From assembly GCF_051851555.1 (NCBI RefSeq), contig NZ_JBPDVH010000001.1:1-64000 (forward strand): DNA of 64,000 bases. Reading direction: 5' to 3'. The first letter of the stretch is position 1. Each line of letters begins with the position of its first letter. The DNA comes from Lonepinella sp051851555. GTDB taxonomy: Bacteria > Pseudomonadota > Gammaproteobacteria > Enterobacterales > Pasteurellaceae. A model generated the notes under the pieces. That model was not told where the DNA came from and ran no database searches. It worked only from the letters and a program-made list of their open reading frames with translations. Below, one piece after another: positions 24,468 through 33,921 of the stretch. The position numbers were made by a program, and so were the translations under genes.

Positions 24468-26738
24468 ATGTCAGATTTACGTCAAGCCGCATTAGATTTC
24501 CACGAATTCCCCGTTCCCGGAAAAATTGAGGTTACTCCCACCAAATCCCTCGCCACTCAACGTGATTTAGCCTTGGCTTATTCCCCAGGTGTAGCAGAAC
24601 CTTGTTTGGATATTGAGAAAAATCCTGCAGATGCCTATCGTTATACAGCGAAAGGCAATTTGGTTGCGGTGATTTCTAACGGTTCAGCGGTGTTAGGTTT
24701 AGGCAATATCGGTGCCTTAGCAGGTAAGCCGGTGATGGAAGGGAAAGGCGTGTTGTTTAAAAAATTCGCTGGCGTGGATGTGTTTGATATTGAGATTGAT
24801 GAAAAAGATCCTGATAAATTAGTCGAGATTATCGCCTCTCTAGAACCGACTTTCGGTGGGATTAACCTTGAAGATATTAAAGCCCCTGAATGTTTCTATA
24901 TTGAGCAAAAATTGCGTGAACGCATGCACATTCCGGTATTCCATGATGACCAACATGGTACGGCGATTATCAGCTCGGCAGCGGTTATCAATGGTTTACG
25001 CATTGTGGGCAAAAAAATTGAAGATGTGCGTTTAGTGGCCTCTGGTGCCGGTGCTGCCTCTATTGCGTGTTTGAATTTATTGGTTTCACTCGGCATGAAA
25101 CGAGAAAATATCGTGGTGTGCGACTCTAAAGGCGTGATCTACAAAAACCGTGATGACCGTATGGATGACACCAAAAAACTGTATGCCATTGATGACAACG
25201 GCACACGTTCTTTAGGTGATGTGATTGAAAATGCAGATATTTTCTTAGGCTGTTCAGCCAAAGGCGTGTTAACGGCTGAAATGGTAAGATCCATGGCGGC
25301 GAGTCCATTGATTTTAGCACTGGCGAACCCAGATCCTGAAATTACCCCACCAGAGGCCAAAGCGGTTCGCCCAGATGCCATTGTGTGTACCGGTCGTTCT
25401 GACTACCCTAACCAAGTCAACAATGTCCTTTGTTTCCCATTCATTTTCCGTGGTGCATTAGATGTGAGTGCCACCACCATTAATGAAGAAATGAAAATGG
25501 CGGCGGTACATGCTATTGCGGATCTTGCCCTTGCAGAACAAAACGAAGTCGTAACCTCAGCTTATGGCGGCAATGAAGTATCTTTTGGCCCTGATTATAT
25601 TATTCCAAAACCATTCGATCCACGCTTAATCGTGCGTATTGCTCCAGCAGTAGCGAAAGCAGCAATGGACAGCGGCGTGGCAACTCGCCCGATAACTGAT
25701 TGGGATGCCTATTTAGAAAAATTAAGCCAATTCGTTTACAAAACCAATTTGTTTATGAAACCGGTGTTTGATCAGGCGAAAAAAGACAAAAAACGGGTTT
25801 TATTAGCAGACGGCGAAGAAACGCGTATTTTGCATGCGGTACAAGAAATTACCAGCCTTGGTATTGCTTATCCAGTGTTGGTGGGTCGCCATGAAGTGAT
25901 TGAGCAACAAATCAAAAAACTCGGTTTAAAAATTGAAGCCGGTAAAGATTTTGATGTGTTAAGTACAACTGATCCAGTAATTTTTGAAAAATGTTGGGGC
26001 TTATATCACAACAAAATGAAACGCAATGGCGTGACTGCCGCTATGGCAAAACGTCGTATGATCAATAATTCTGCGGCGATTGGTTCTGCCTTATTAGAAT
26101 TAGGTTATGCTGACGCCATGCTATGTGGATTAGTCGGTACGTTCTCATCAAGTCTCAGTTTATTAACCGAGATTATCGGTGTGAAAGAGAACGTTAAAGT
26201 GCCAGCCACAGTGAATGGTTTGGTGCTTTCTGATCGCAACTTATTCTTAGCCGATACCTTTGTGAACACTGATCCAAGTGCAGAAGAATTAGCTGAAATT
26301 ACCTTGATGGCAGCGGATCAAGTTCGTCATTTTGGTATTGAACCGCAAGTGGCGTTAATTTCACATTCTAACTATGGTTCTTCTGATCACCCAAGCGCGG
26401 TGAAAATGCGTCAAGTTTTACAATTAGTTAAAGAATTAGATCCAAGATTAATTATTGACGGCGAAATGCACTGTGACGTGGCGTTAACGGAAAGTTTACG
26501 TAACGAAATCATGCCGGATAGCCCATTAAAAGGCGCGGCTAATTTATTAATTATGCCAAATATGGAATCTGCACGGATTAGCTTGAACTTGTTGCAAGGT
26601 ACCCATACGCCGATTACTATTGGCCCAATTCTTATGGGAATGAAAAAACCAGCACATGTGTTGACGTCCAAGTCTTCTGTTCGCCGTATTATCAATATGG
26701 TGGCCGTGGCAGCGGTGAAAGCACAACAAGAGAAGTAA
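24468..26738 (+). CDS. maeB: NADP-dependent malic enzyme with phosphotransacetylase-like domain
   Basis: A 756-residue two-domain protein. Residues 1 to about 430 are malic enzyme (AYSPGVAEPCLDI, HDDQHGTA, ASGAGAASIACLNLL for NADP binding), converting malate to pyruvate. Residues 430-756 resemble phosphate acetyltransferase but in MaeB-type enzymes serve as a regulatory domain that senses acetyl-CoA. The length is normal for MaeB. An AAGGAAG ribosome site precedes the ATG. Confidence 0.95.
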   Translation: MSDLRQAALDFHEFPVPGKIEVTPTKSLATQRDLALAYSPGVAEPCLDIEKNPADAYRYTAKGNLVAVISNGSAVLGLGNIGALAGKPVMEGKGVLFKKFAGVDVFDIEIDEKDPDKLVEIIASLEPTFGGINLEDIKAPECFYIEQKLRERMHIPVFHDDQHGTAIISSAAVINGLRIVGKKIEDVRLVASGAGAASIACLNLLVSLGMKRENIVVCDSKGVIYKNRDDRMDDTKKLYAIDDNGTRSLGDVIENADIFLGCSAKGVLTAEMVRSMAASPLILALANPDPEITPPEAKAVRPDAIVCTGRSDYPNQVNNVLCFPFIFRGALDVSATTINEEMKMAAVHAIADLALAEQNEVVTSAYGGNEVSFGPDYIIPKPFDPRLIVRIAPAVAKAAMDSGVATRPITDWDAYLEKLSQFVYKTNLFMKPVFDQAKKDKKRVLLADGEETRILHAVQEITSLGIAYPVLVGRHEVIEQQIKKLGLKIEAGKDFDVLSTTDPVIFEKCWGLYHNKMKRNGVTAAMAKRRMINNSAAIGSALLELGYADAMLCGLVGTFSSSLSLLTEIIGVKENVKVPATVNGLVLSDRNLFLADTFVNTDPSAEELAEITLMAADQVRHFGIEPQVALISHSNYGSSDHPSAVKMRQVLQLVKELDPRLIIDGEMHCDVALTESLRNEIMPDSPLKGAANLLIMPNMESARISLNLLQGTHTPITIGPILMGMKKPAHVLTSKSSVRRIINMVAVAAVKAQQEK

Positions 26739-26751
26739 TATCACACTTAAT

Positions 26752-26790
26752 ATTCGGGGCGTGAGTTATCCATCACGCCCTTTTAACAAA
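26752..26790 (+). terminator. maeB terminator
   Basis: GGGCGTGA and TCACGCCC pair around GTTATCCA, followed by TTTT. It lies 20 bases after the maeB stop. Confidence 0.8.
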
Positions 26791-26805
26791 AAATTTACAT
26801 TTTTA

Positions 26806-26819
26806 ATGATATAAATCAA
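26806..26819 (+). promoter_or_regulatory. FNR-like site upstream of sodA
   Basis: ATGAT-ATAA-ATCAA matches the FNR consensus TTGAT-N4-ATCAA at nine of ten bases. It lies about 80 bases before the sodA start. In E. coli FNR, ArcA and Fur repress sodA without oxygen, so an FNR-type site is plausible here. Confidence 0.5.
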
Positions 26820-26899
26820 ATTTTTTGTTAATATGGTGTTGGAATTTGTAGAGAGATTCTACAAAAATACATAATAACTCATTAAAAAAGGAAAATATC

Positions 26900-27541
26900 A
26901 TGGCATACACTCTACCAGAATTAGGCTACGCCTATGACGCATTAGAACCCCATTTTGATGCACAAACTATGGAAATTCACCATAGCAAACATCACCAAGC
27001 CTATGTTAACAATGCCAATGCGGTATTAGAAGCAAATCCTGCATTAGCAGAACTTGCGGCTCAAAGTTGCCCAGGTTCATTTTTGAAAAAACATTTGGCG
27101 AATGTACCTGCGGATAAATTTGCGGCATTGCGTAACAATGTTGGTGGACACACTAACCACAGCTTATTTTGGAAATCATTGAAAAAAGGCACGACCTTAC
27201 AAGGTGCATTAAAAGTCGCTATTGAACGTGATTTTGGTTCAGTTGATGCGTTTAAAGCAGAATTTGAAAAAGCGGCTGCTACACGTTTCGGTTCAGGTTG
27301 GGCATGGTTAGTCGTAACAGCAGAAAACAAATTAGCGGTGGTTTCTACTGCAAACCAAGATAACCCATTAATGGGTAAAGATATTGCAGGTTGCGAAGGT
27401 TTCCCATTATTAGGCTTAGACGTTTGGGAACACGCTTACTACTTGAAATTCCAAAACCGCCGTCCAGACTACATTAAAGAATTCTGGAATGTTGTGAACT
27501 GGGATTTTGTTAGCGAACGTTTTGAGAAACATGCGAAGTAA
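26900..27541 (+). CDS. sodA: Superoxide dismutase (Mn type)
   Basis: A 213-residue Fe/Mn superoxide dismutase. The four metal ligands are visible: His27 (MEIHHSKHH), His87 (NHSLFW), Asp174 and His178 (DVWEHAYY). GGHTNHSLFW and the DVWEHAYYLKFQNRR signature favour the Mn type. It converts superoxide to H2O2 and oxygen in the cytoplasm. A stem-loop terminator follows at 27561-27590. Confidence 0.94.
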   Translation: MAYTLPELGYAYDALEPHFDAQTMEIHHSKHHQAYVNNANAVLEANPALAELAAQSCPGSFLKKHLANVPADKFAALRNNVGGHTNHSLFWKSLKKGTTLQGALKVAIERDFGSVDAFKAEFEKAAATRFGSGWAWLVVTAENKLAVVSTANQDNPLMGKDIAGCEGFPLLGLDVWEHAYYLKFQNRRPDYIKEFWNVVNWDFVSERFEKHAK

Positions 27542-27560
27542 TTTTTACTAAGATATAATA

Positions 27561-27591
27561 GCAATCGGCTCAAATGAGCCGATTTTTTTTC
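27561..27591 (+). terminator. sodA terminator
   Basis: AATCGGCTCA and TGAGCCGATT form a stem of ten pairs with a tiny loop, followed by a run of T residues. Confidence 0.92.
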
Positions 27592-27714
27592 AAAAAATTC
27601 TTCCTTTCTTAATATTTAATTAAGATTTACATGTTCTAATTAACACCAATGAAAGCCAAACAGCTTTCCCAAGCAGTGTACTCGCACGGCAACATATATT
27701 AACAAGGAGAAAAA

Positions 27715-28071
27715 ATGAAAAAACTATTAGCTATCGCACTTATCGCAGCATCAACTACCGCCTTTGCTGGATTTAGCAACACAGCGACAACCAATACTGT
27801 GTCATCTTCTAGTGGGACAACGACGGTTGCTCAAGCCTTGCAAGCCCGTGATAATAGCGTTGTCACCTTGACAGGCTATATTGTCAGTCAAGTAGATAAC
27901 GACGAATTTTATTTCAAAGATAATACTGGCAAAATCAAAGTCGAAATTGATGACCATGTTTTCAATAATCAAACCGTGACTCGCAGTGATCGTATTACCA
28001 TTCGGGGTAAAGTAGATCGTGATTCACATAAAGCAAATGAAGTTGAAGTCTTTGAACTTCGTAAACATTAA
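27715..28071 (+). CDS. Periplasmic YgiW/YdeI-type BOF protein, copy 1
   Basis: A 118-residue protein with a signal peptide (MKKLLAIALIAASTTAFA) and a bacterial OB-fold (BOF) domain: TVAQALQARDNSVVTLTGYIVSQVDNDEFYFKDNTGKIKVEID. The YgiW/YdeI family is linked to stress tolerance and binds small ligands in the periplasm. A paralogue follows after 34 bases, so the pair arose by tandem duplication and is probably cotranscribed. A good AAGGAG ribosome site is present. Confidence 0.88.
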   Translation: MKKLLAIALIAASTTAFAGFSNTATTNTVSSSSGTTTVAQALQARDNSVVTLTGYIVSQVDNDEFYFKDNTGKIKVEIDDHVFNNQTVTRSDRITIRGKVDRDSHKANEVEVFELRKH

Positions 28072-28105
28072 TTGATAGATCAAGGTATTAAAGGGAGAAC
28101 AACAG

Positions 28106-28468
28106 ATGAAAAAATTACTCACTCTCGCACTGATTGCGATTTCAAGTACCGCATTGGCGGGTTTTGATAATAACCACAAAGGCGGTTTCGCAGGTGGCTA
28201 TGCTGGCACGACGATGACCGTTGCTCAAGCATTAAAAGCCAGTGATGATACGATTGTCAGCTTAACGGGTCAAATCGCTAGCCAAATTGATGATGATGAA
28301 TTTTATTTTAAAGATGCCACAGGCCAAATTAAAATTGAAGTAGATGATCACGCCTGGAATGGTTTTACCATCACCCCAGATGATCGAATTATCATTCAAG
28401 GCAAAGTGGATCAAGAAGTGTTTAAACCCGCAGAAATTGAAGTGTTTAGTGTTCGGAAAGCAGACTAA
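28106..28468 (+). CDS. Periplasmic YgiW/YdeI-type BOF protein, copy 2
   Basis: A 120-residue paralogue of the preceding gene with its own signal peptide (MKKLLTLALIAISSTALA) and the same BOF core (TVAQALKASDDTIVSLTGQIASQIDDDEFYFKDATGQIKIEVDDH). The signal and core are strongly similar; the linker after the signal differs. A GGGAG ribosome site precedes the ATG. It ends just before a terminator shared with the convergent yfgM gene. Confidence 0.88.
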   Translation: MKKLLTLALIAISSTALAGFDNNHKGGFAGGYAGTTMTVAQALKASDDTIVSLTGQIASQIDDDEFYFKDATGQIKIEVDDHAWNGFTITPDDRIIIQGKVDQEVFKPAEIEVFSVRKAD

Positions 28469-28481
28469 TGTCTGAAAAAAG

Positions 28482-28508
28482 TAAAACGGGCGAAAGCCCG
28501 TTTTTTTA
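28482..28508. terminator. Terminator between the BOF gene pair and yfgM
   Basis: AACGGGC-GAAA-GCCCGTT is a short GC-rich stem with a stable tetraloop, followed by a T run. Confidence 0.9.
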
Positions 28509-28516
28509 TGCAAAGA

Positions 28517-29128
28517 TTACAAATTATTCAACAACACTTTCACTTCCTGCTGTTCCAATGCCGAACCATTTTTCAAGACGCTTTCAAGGGTTTGTTTAGC
28601 TGTAGCCTTATCGCCTTTAGCTAATTGAACCTTTGCCGTAAGTAAATTTTTCCGACTTTCCCATGTTGCGTCTTTGACTAAATTTAAGGTGCTTAATACC
28701 TCATCAAATTTGTCTTGTTGTAACTGAATTTCAGCTAAACGAATGCCTGCAATAGAGGACAAAATTTCATCTGGTGCTTGTGCCATGGCGTCTTTTAATG
28801 CCACTTCTGCTTGAGAAAAATCTTGATTCTGCACCGCACTTTTGGCTTTTTCCAATAAGGCTAAAGTCGCATAACCTGTTTTACTATGTTCTTTCACAAA
28901 CGCATCAATTTGCGTATTTTTTGTCGTAGCATCCACATTGCTATACACCGCTTGCTCATATTGTGCAGACATTTGTTGCGCTTTGCTTGCTTGATAATCT
29001 TGCCAGAAACGCCAACCAAAGACACCGCCAGCGCCGATAATCACGGCAGCAATCAGGCTTTTATAATTTTCTTTCCACCAAGATTTAATTTCATTCAGTT
29101 CTTGTTCTTCTAAACTGCTATAAGCCAT
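28517..29128 (-). CDS. yfgM: YfgM-type membrane-anchored TPR protein
   Basis: A 203-residue protein with a short cytoplasmic N-terminus (EEQELNEIKSWWKEN), one membrane segment at about 25-42, and a periplasmic TPR-like helical domain. It matches YfgM, an ancillary SecYEG translocon subunit that works with periplasmic chaperones. It is the last gene of the unit rodZ-ispG-hisS-yfgM and starts three bases after the hisS stop, the order known from E. coli. Confidence 0.88.
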   Translation of the reverse strand: MAYSSLEEQELNEIKSWWKENYKSLIAAVIIGAGGVFGWRFWQDYQASKAQQMSAQYEQAVYSNVDATTKNTQIDAFVKEHSKTGYATLALLEKAKSAVQNQDFSQAEVALKDAMAQAPDEILSSIAGIRLAEIQLQQDKFDEVLSTLNLVKDATWESRKNLLTAKVQLAKGDKATAKQTLESVLKNGSALEQQEVKVLLNNL

Positions 29129-29131
29129 AAT

Positions 29132-30409
29132 TTATTCCTTAAATGCTTGAGTTAAATAAGCCACTAATTCATCAACAGCAACGGTTTGTTGGTCTGCATT
29201 GCCTAATAAATCTTTTACCACCACTTGGTTAGATTGTACTTCAGTTTCACCAATCACAATAGCAAATTTTGCCCCGACTTTGTCGGCACGTTTAAATTGT
29301 TTCTGGAATTTGCCTCCGCTACAATGAGTCATAACTCGTAAGTGCGGTAATTCTGAGCGGAGTTTTTCAGCAATTTTAAACGCTGCCAACGTGGTTCCTT
29401 CACCTGCAAAAACAAGGTAAATATCCACCGCACTTTGTACTGGAATAGCTTGGTTCACTTCTTGTACTAACAACACTAAACGCTCTAAGCCCATGGCGAA
29501 ACCCACACTTGGCGTCGCATGTCCGCCTAGTTGTTCCACTAAGCCATCATAACGGCCACCACCGCAAACCGTGCCTTGCGCACCTAAGGCGGTAGTCACC
29601 CATTCAAACACGGTTTTATTGTAGTAATCTAAGCCACGTACCAGTTTCGGGTTGATTTCATACTGAATCCCCATGTTATCAAGTAAAGCACAGAGTTGAG
29701 CAAAATGCTCACGGCTTTCCTCGTCTAGATAATCTAACAATTTCGGTGCATTGTTTAACACCTCTTGTAACGCCTGATTTTTGGTATCTAAAATACGTAA
29801 TGGATTTTTAACTAAGCGTTCTTTTTCTTCCTCGTTCATTAAATCCAAATGATTTTGCAAGAAATCCACTAAGGCAGAACGGTAATTTTGGCGAGCCTCT
29901 AATGAACCAATGGAATTTAATTGTAACGCTACATGCTGATCGATCCCTAAGGCTTTCCATAAACGTGCAGTGAGTAAAATCAATTCCGCATCAATTTCGG
30001 GATTCGCTATACCAAAAATTTCCACGCCCGCTTGATGGAATTGACGATAACGCCCTTTTTGTGGACGTTCATGGCGGAACATCGGGCCAATATACCACAA
30101 ACGTTGTTCATTATTATAAATCCAACCGTGTTCTACTGCCGCACGCACACAACCGGCGGTTCCCTCTGGGCGCAAGGTGAGCTGTTCATCATTGTCCCAA
30201 AAGGTATACATTTCTTTTGATACCACGTCGGTCACTTCGCCAATGGCACGTGCAAATAACGGCGTACTTTCCACAATCGGCATACGCACTTCAGCATAAC
30301 CATAGCTCGCTAACACTTGGCGTACTTGACTTTCTACCCATTGCCATAATGGGCTTTCTGTTGGGGAACAGTCATTCATTCCCCGAATCGCTTGAATGGT
30401 TTTTGCCAC
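29132..30409 (-). CDS. hisS: Histidyl-tRNA synthetase
   Basis: A 425-residue class II synthetase. Motif 2 lies in MFRHERPQKGRYRQFHQ, the histidine-specific motifs RGLDYYNKTVFEW and VCGGGRYDGL are present, and motif 3 (SVGFAMGLERL) is complete. The C-terminal anticodon-binding domain follows. It charges tRNA-His and sits between ispG and yfgM in a conserved operon. Several uptake signals fall inside the gene. Confidence 0.97.
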   Translation of the reverse strand: MAKTIQAIRGMNDCSPTESPLWQWVESQVRQVLASYGYAEVRMPIVESTPLFARAIGEVTDVVSKEMYTFWDNDEQLTLRPEGTAGCVRAAVEHGWIYNNEQRLWYIGPMFRHERPQKGRYRQFHQAGVEIFGIANPEIDAELILLTARLWKALGIDQHVALQLNSIGSLEARQNYRSALVDFLQNHLDLMNEEEKERLVKNPLRILDTKNQALQEVLNNAPKLLDYLDEESREHFAQLCALLDNMGIQYEINPKLVRGLDYYNKTVFEWVTTALGAQGTVCGGGRYDGLVEQLGGHATPSVGFAMGLERLVLLVQEVNQAIPVQSAVDIYLVFAGEGTTLAAFKIAEKLRSELPHLRVMTHCSGGKFQKQFKRADKVGAKFAIVIGETEVQSNQVVVKDLLGNADQQTVAVDELVAYLTQAFKE

Positions 30410-30418
30410 AATATTTCC

Positions 30419-31525
30419 TTAAATAATTCTGTTTTTGGGATCTTGTTGAGACACTTTAGCTCGAATTTTAGCCTCAAGCTGATCGATCAATGCGTCATTA
30501 TCAAAACGTTCTTTCTGACGCTCACCGTCTAAATAATAACCGCTTTTTTTGTTACCACCGGTCACGCCTAAATCCGACACTAAAGCCTCGCCTGGTCCAT
30601 TCACCACACAGCCAATAATCGACACATCCATTGGGGTGATGATATCTTCCAAACGTTGTTCTAAGGCATTCACGGTGCCAATTACATCAAATTCTTGACG
30701 AGAACAGGTTGGGCAAGCAATAAAGTTAATGCCACGCGAACGAATACGTAAGGATTTTAAAATATCAAAACCGACTTTGATTTCTTCCACAGGATCGGCG
30801 GCTAATGATACTCGCAAGGTATCGCCGATACCCTCCGCTAAAAGCATGCCTAAACCCACCGCACTTTTGACCGCCCCCGCTCTGGCGCCACCTGCCTCGG
30901 TAATACCAAGGTGTAACGGTTGTTTAATCGCTTTGGCTAACAAACGGTAACTTTCCACCGCTAAAAAAACATCAGAGGCTTTGACACTCACCTTAAACTG
31001 ATCGAAGTTTAAACGGTCTAAAATTTCCACATGACGCAATGCACTTTCTAACAAGGCCTCGGGGGTCGGTTCACCATATTTTTCTTGCAGATCTTTTTCC
31101 AACGAACCAGCATTCACGCCAATACGAATGGGAATATTATTATCTCTCGCACAATCTACTACGGCACGAATACGATCTTCACGTCCAATATTACCAGGGT
31201 TAATCCGTAAACAATCCACACCGTACTCTGCCACTTTTAAAGCAATGCGATAATCAAAGTGAATATCCGCCACTAACGGCACATTCACTTGTTGCTTGAT
31301 TAACTTAAAGGCCTCAGCGGCGTCCATGGTTGGCACGGAAACACGTACAATATCTGCCCCGACTCGTTCAAGCGCTTTAATTTGTGCCACGGTGGCATCC
31401 ACATCCGTGGTTCGGGTGTTGGTCATGGATTGCACCGCAATCGGTGCATCACCGCCCACGGGCACCTTGCCTACATAAATTTTTGTCGATTCACGACGTT
31501 TAATGGTTGGTTTAAAAGCTGACAT
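30419..31525 (-). CDS. ispG: HMB-PP synthase IspG (GcpE)
   Basis: A 368-residue enzyme of the MEP isoprenoid pathway, making HMBPP from MEcPP. The three cysteines for the 4Fe-4S cluster are in ACPTCSRQEFD and GCVVNGPGEA. The N-terminal TIM barrel (TNTRTTDVDATVAQIKAL, NAGSLEKD) is intact. It lies eleven bases after rodZ and nine before hisS, so it is part of the same operon. Confidence 0.96.
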   Translation of the reverse strand: MSAFKPTIKRRESTKIYVGKVPVGGDAPIAVQSMTNTRTTDVDATVAQIKALERVGADIVRVSVPTMDAAEAFKLIKQQVNVPLVADIHFDYRIALKVAEYGVDCLRINPGNIGREDRIRAVVDCARDNNIPIRIGVNAGSLEKDLQEKYGEPTPEALLESALRHVEILDRLNFDQFKVSVKASDVFLAVESYRLLAKAIKQPLHLGITEAGGARAGAVKSAVGLGMLLAEGIGDTLRVSLAADPVEEIKVGFDILKSLRIRSRGINFIACPTCSRQEFDVIGTVNALEQRLEDIITPMDVSIIGCVVNGPGEALVSDLGVTGGNKKSGYYLDGERQKERFDNDALIDQLEAKIRAKVSQQDPKNRII

Positions 31526-31536
31526 AATTTCCGTGA

Positions 31537-32553
31537 TTATTGTAATTTAATGCGAGCCACTCGCCCATCAATTTTCAATGGGTAATTTTCGCCTTTATAG
31601 GTAATTTTCACATTCGACGGCGCCCCAATGGTTAAGGCATAAGGGCCTTTGCCATCTAATGTAATCACTTCACCTTGTTTATATTCTTTTTGTGTCACTA
31701 AATTATGACGTTTGCTATCACGCACCGCAATCCAACTGGTGGCGGCGGTTATTTCAATTTGTAAATCCCCTGTCAATGCGCTATCAGCGGTGCTTGACGT
31801 ATTATTATCGCTCGCTGAATTCTCTGTCACAGCATTGTCTGCGGTGGTATTCTCAACGGTATTATCCGAGGCGCTATGCTGTAATAACATGGCTTGCGCC
31901 GTATTACTCGTAACAGTGCTATCCGTTTGCCCCGAAGTTGCGCTAAGATCGTTGCTCGTGGCCGTGTTGTTATTTTCTATCCCCATTTCCACCGCACTTT
32001 CCGTCTGAGGTGGAGGGACCAAGGTTGCCTGATTATCCACGAGAGCTGCTGTGTTGGTCGCTTGACTTGCGGTCGGAGTTGACTCTTGCGCAGGCACATA
32101 ATTTTGCACTAAATTATCCCGTTCCGCATTGGTTTGTTGGTAATTTTCCCACCACCAAAGTGCGGTCATACCAATAACAAACAACACCACCAAGGCTGTT
32201 AACCAGCCAATCCAACGACTATGCGAGGAATGCGGATTTACCACTTTTTTGACTTTAACATGCTTATTTAAATCATTTCTTGCGGTGCCACCAAAATCAA
32301 TCTTGCCATCAGTCCATAATGTGGCGGGTAATTTCAAGAATTCAGCATAATTACGCACATAGCCTTTCATAAAGGTGGCAGGAATATTTTTCTGTACAAA
32401 TTCATTGTTTTCAATATGTTCTATCACCGACGGGCGTAAATTCACTTGTTCAGCGGCTTGCTCAATCGTTAAATTTAATTGCTGACGCGCCTGACGAAAA
32501 ACCTCACCGACGGTTGCGGTAGAATTTTCGATAACGTGCTTCTGCGTATCCAT
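31537..32553 (-). CDS. rodZ: Cytoskeletal membrane protein RodZ
   Basis: The preferred start is the ATG at 32553 (MDTQKHVIEN), giving 338 residues. An N-terminal helix-turn-helix domain (about 15-85, LNLTIEQAAEQVNLRPSVIEHIE) binds MreB, one membrane segment lies at 115-135, a low-complexity Ser/Thr/Asn linker spans roughly 150-260, and a C-terminal beta domain ends the protein. RodZ links the MreB cytoskeleton to cell-wall synthesis and rod shape. It heads the rodZ-ispG-hisS-yfgM operon. Confidence 0.9.
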   Translation of the reverse strand: MDTQKHVIENSTATVGEVFRQARQQLNLTIEQAAEQVNLRPSVIEHIENNEFVQKNIPATFMKGYVRNYAEFLKLPATLWTDGKIDFGGTARNDLNKHVKVKKVVNPHSSHSRWIGWLTALVVLFVIGMTALWWWENYQQTNAERDNLVQNYVPAQESTPTASQATNTAALVDNQATLVPPPQTESAVEMGIENNNTATSNDLSATSGQTDSTVTSNTAQAMLLQHSASDNTVENTTADNAVTENSASDNNTSSTADSALTGDLQIEITAATSWIAVRDSKRHNLVTQKEYKQGEVITLDGKGPYALTIGAPSNVKITYKGENYPLKIDGRVARIKLQ

Positions 32554-32641
32554 AAATAGCCTTTGTTCCCTAAAAATAAAAGATAAAATTAAGCTGTTAA
32601 GTTTAAAGTTGTCGCCTTGCTTTTGCAACTGTTATTTAGCG

Positions 32642-33613
32642 CTAGGCGTTTGTGATCCCAAAGGACAGCACTTGTTCAATGCGTTCTGCCCCCAATGCAA
32701 TCATGATCAAACGATCCACGCCTAATGCAACCCCTGATGTATTCGGCATGCCAGCTTGTAGGGCGGCCAACAAACGTGTATCAATCGCTCGAGTCGGTAA
32801 GCCTAATTTTTGGCGCAATTGATTATCTTGCTCAAAGCGATTAGCTTGCTCATGGGCATCCGTCAATTCATGGAAACCATTGGCTAACTCTAACCCTTTG
32901 TAATAAAACTCAAAACGTTCCGCTACTCGGTGATCTTCTGAGCTAATTTGAGCTAATGCGGCTTGACTGGCGGGAAAATGGTAAATCGCCACGGGACGAT
33001 CTTGGCCAATTTTGGGTTCCACCACTTCACTAAACAGAAATTGTAATAATGTATCTCGTTCTTCCGTTTCATCACAGATAAAATGATGTTGTTTCGCCTT
33101 ATTAACCAATTCCGCTTTAGAGGCAGACAGCGGATCTAAACCCACATATTCTTGAAAAACAAATTGATAGCTTAAACTCTCAGCAGGTTCGCAATCTAAA
33201 ATATTCTGTAATAAATCATCCACTTCATTAATTAAACGATACATATCGAAGAACGGACGATACCACTCTAACATGGTAAATTCTGGATTATGCCGTTGCC
33301 CCGCCTCTTCATTACGAAAAACATGGCAAAGCTGAAAAATGGCACCTGAACCCGCCGCTAATAAGCGTTTCATATGGTATTCAGGGCTAGTATTGAGCCA
33401 GAGGGTTTTAGATTGTGCATTAAAAGGGGCAGTAAATTCCGTGCTAAAGGTAGACAAATGCACATCCGTCACCCCAAATTCGCTTAAAATCGGGGTTTCC
33501 ACTTCTAACACGCCACGTTCAGAAAAAAAGCGGCGGATCTCCGCCATAATTTTGGCGCGCGCCAAGAGGTTTTTAATCGGGGCAGTGGGCTGCCATTGGG
33601 TTTCTGTTGACAT
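32642..33613 (-). CDS. epmA: EF-P lysine ligase EpmA (GenX/PoxA)
   Basis: A 323-residue relative of class II lysyl-tRNA synthetase that has the catalytic core (FSERGVLEVETPIL, HVFRNEEAGQRHNPEFTMLEWY, GVALGVDRLIMIALG) but no anticodon-binding domain. It adds beta-lysine to elongation factor P. The lack of the N-terminal OB domain separates it from LysS. It is divergent from frdA, as in E. coli. Confidence 0.94.
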   Translation of the reverse strand: MSTETQWQPTAPIKNLLARAKIMAEIRRFFSERGVLEVETPILSEFGVTDVHLSTFSTEFTAPFNAQSKTLWLNTSPEYHMKRLLAAGSGAIFQLCHVFRNEEAGQRHNPEFTMLEWYRPFFDMYRLINEVDDLLQNILDCEPAESLSYQFVFQEYVGLDPLSASKAELVNKAKQHHFICDETEERDTLLQFLFSEVVEPKIGQDRPVAIYHFPASQAALAQISSEDHRVAERFEFYYKGLELANGFHELTDAHEQANRFEQDNQLRQKLGLPTRAIDTRLLAALQAGMPNTSGVALGVDRLIMIALGAERIEQVLSFGITNA

Positions 33614-33921
33614 AAATAGATAATCAATAAATAAAAAGTGTCGCTATTTTAACGTGAATTACCTAAAATACCAAACCCAGAAATACAATAATCCTGCCAT
33701 AAAAAGATCATTTCCGCCCAGTTAGCCATAAATAATCAACATAAAAGCCCTGAATCTAACCCTATAATAATTCTCATTTTTATTAAAGTGCGGTGTTTTT
33801 TATGAGAAATTTGAGCTAGATCACATTTCTAATCATTAGATGAAAAAAGAGATAGTAATTTATTAAAATTTAAGTAACATTATCCTTAATCATTTTATTC
33901 CAACTGTGGGGGAACATTATC
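33614..33921 (+). promoter_or_regulatory. epmA-frdA intergenic region with CRP/FNR-like site
   Basis: This 308-base gap holds one uptake signal (AAAGTGCGGT near 33785) and a site at 33810-33825, TTTGA-GCTAGA-TCACA, matching the CRP consensus at nine of ten bases. The same dyad read as TTGAG-CTAG-ATCAC matches FNR at eight of ten. Either regulator would fit anaerobic control of frd. A TATAAT at 33763-33768 lies further upstream with no clear -35. No gene is seen in the gap. Confidence 0.55.

Noticed and set aside
32642..33613. Lysyl-tRNA synthetase
   Set aside because: The protein lacks the N-terminal anticodon-binding domain and lies next to frdABCD, which identifies EpmA.
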